Source: Pseudoduganella aquatica
GTDB lineage: Bacteria; Pseudomonadota; Gammaproteobacteria; Burkholderiales; Burkholderiaceae_D
Reading direction: 5' to 3'
NCBI RefSeq assembly: GCF_009857595.1
Contig: NZ_WWCU01000016.1
Span: 1 to 64,000 of the forward strand
DNA: 64,000 nucleotides
This document shows positions 62,872-64,000 of this stretch, in pieces. Position 1 is the stretch's first letter, and each line of letters begins with the position of its first letter. Position numbers and translations under genes: made by a program. The notes under the pieces are model-generated. The model made no database searches. It had not been told where the DNA came from and saw only the letters and a program-made list of their open reading frames with translations.

Positions 62872-63825
62872 ATGACCGAACCCACACCGGCTCCAGAAGC
62901 CTCCCCCGTCCGCAACGCCGAGCTGAAAGCAGCCCTGCTGCTGATACTCATGTTTGTGCTGGTGGCGGGCACCGCCGTCTACCTGCTGTACGCGCGCGGC
63001 GCGTTCGAAGCCACGCAGCGGCTGGTGCTGACCGCAGACGATTCGGAAGGCGTAAGCGTGGGCATGGACGTGACCTTTGCGGGCTTCCCGGTTGGCCGCG
63101 TACAGCGCATAGAACTGGGCAAGGACGCCAAGGCGCGCGTGCTGATCGACATCCCGACCAAGGACGCGCACTGGCTGCGCACCAGCAGCATCTTCACGCT
63201 GGAGCGCGGCCTGGTGGGCGGCGCCAAGCTGCGCGCCTTCAGCGGCATCCCGGCCGACCCGCCGCTGCCGGACGGCGCCGAACGCGAAATGCTGGTGGGC
63301 GACGTGGCGGCCGAGATCCCGCGCCTGCTGAACGCGGCCAAGGAACTGCTGCAGAACGTGACCAACCTCACCGCTGCCGATTCCGCGCTGGGCGCCAGCC
63401 TGGAAAACGTGCGCGGCGTGACGGAACGGCTGAACGGCCCGGGCGGGGCGATGGGCTTTATCGCGGGCGAGGACAAGAAGGCGCAGGAACTGCTGCGCAA
63501 CGCCAATTCGCTGATCGTCAAGGCCGACCGGCTGGTGGGCAATGCGGATGCGCGCGTGTTCGGCAAGGATGGCGTGGTGACCGACACGCAAGCGGCCGTG
63601 GTGCAGATGAACGGCCTGCTGTCGGACGCGCGCGCCAGCTTGAAGAAGCTCGACGCGGTGCTGGCCGAGGCGCAGGCGGTGGGCGCGAACGCGCGCATCG
63701 CCACGCAGGACCTGGGCGCGCTGCGCGCCGACGTGGACGCCAACCTGCGCAAGATCGAGCAGCTGGTCAATGAAATCAACCGCAAATGGCCGTTCAAGCG
63801 CGATACGGAGATCAAGCTGCCATGA
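62872..63825 (+). CDS. MlaD/MCE-domain protein
   Basis: 317 aa. One transmembrane helix (about residues 21-40), an MCE domain (SVGMDVTFAGFPVGRVQRIEL), then a long helical C-terminal region (about 150-310) that could form a coiled-coil barrel as in PqiB/YebT-like proteins. It binds and shuttles lipids between membranes. Its stop overlaps the next ATG (ATGA). Confidence 0.88.
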   Translation: MTEPTPAPEASPVRNAELKAALLLILMFVLVAGTAVYLLYARGAFEATQRLVLTADDSEGVSVGMDVTFAGFPVGRVQRIELGKDAKARVLIDIPTKDAHWLRTSSIFTLERGLVGGAKLRAFSGIPADPPLPDGAEREMLVGDVAAEIPRLLNAAKELLQNVTNLTAADSALGASLENVRGVTERLNGPGGAMGFIAGEDKKAQELLRNANSLIVKADRLVGNADARVFGKDGVVTDTQAAVVQMNGLLSDARASLKKLDAVLAEAQAVGANARIATQDLGALRADVDANLRKIEQLVNEINRKWPFKRDTEIKLP

Positions 63826-64000
63826 AGAAGACGACTACAGCGCGCCTGCGCGCCGCCGCCATTGCCTCGGCCACCTTGCTGCTGGCGGCCTGCGGCAGCG
63901 CGCCGCCGGTGCCGGACTGGAAAATGAACGCGCACGGTTCGCTGGAACGCGCCGAGTCGGCCTACCTGAGCGGCAAGGACAGCGTGGAGGAAAGCGAGTT
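63822..64000 (+). CDS. Lipoprotein, 5' part only
   Basis: Partial: runs off the window. Signal peptide with lipobox LAAC (C24) after TLLL, then PPVPDWKMNAHGSLERAESAY. The start overlaps the MlaD stop by four bases, so it is translationally coupled. It may be an auxiliary lipoprotein of the Mla-like system, but the family cannot be fixed from 59 residues. Confidence 0.75.
   Translation, partial: MKKTTTARLRAAAIASATLLLAACGSAPPVPDWKMNAHGSLERAESAYLSGKDSVEESE

Overview
The window is a high-GC betaproteobacterial chromosome segment. Gene content and order (mrp next to metG; DUF3460-scpA-panC; an flhDC-motAB-che run; a PEP-CTERM surface protein; an FMN riboswitch before ribB; a Burkholderiales-type porin) point to Oxalobacteraceae of the Massilia/Duganella/Janthinobacterium kind. 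That assignment is inferred from gene content; no 16S gene is present. I see no rRNA, CRISPR array, insertion sequence, prophage or integrase.

Layout. 0-2.5 kb: cytochrome oxidase subunit II, a small membrane protein, then four tandem tRNA-Ala(GGC)/tRNA-Glu(TTC) pairs behind one promoter. 2.5-15 kb: housekeeping genes (gltX, mrp/apbC, metG, scpA, panC) mixed with a serine hydrolase, a Ycf48-like propeller, two transporter/acetyltransferase genes, a porin and a 38-residue lipoprotein. 15.3-29.0 kb: one long minus-strand motility block in the order flhD-flhC-methyltransferase-motA-motB-cheZ-like-cheY-cheA-cheW-mcp-cheR-cheD-cheB-cheY-HDOD. Upstream of flhD lies an AT-rich region of about 0.5 kb with two sigma28-like promoters that face flhD.

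29.5-33 kb: kynurenine pathway genes kynU-kynA with an alpha/beta hydrolase, then a PEP-CTERM CHRD protein. 33-43 kb: htpG, two diguanylate cyclases (one without an I-site, one with it), a MocR regulator divergent from an EamA exporter, RidA and a PLP aminotransferase. 42.5-44 kb: a class II aldolase and a Crp/Fnr regulator. 44.1-50 kb: a tightly coupled operon of FGGY kinase, GlpD-like dehydrogenase and an alkyl-DHAP-synthase-like flavoenzyme, divergent from an AraC regulator. 50-58.6 kb: small secreted and SRPBCC proteins, a cytochrome P450 and two tandem M16 peptidases. 58.7-64 kb: FMN riboswitch-ribB, an MFS exporter divergent from a LysR regulator, and an Mla-type lipid transport operon (permease-MCE-lipoprotein, no ATPase gene in view) that runs off the end.

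Palindromic elements sit mainly at convergent gene junctions: three REP-type loci (two of them inverted pairs) and one perfect 23-bp inverted repeat. The least ordinary features are the flavoenzyme/kinase/dehydrogenase operon, the short CheZ-like protein that shares its C-terminal tail with CheD, and the tandem sigma28-like boxes upstream of flhDC.
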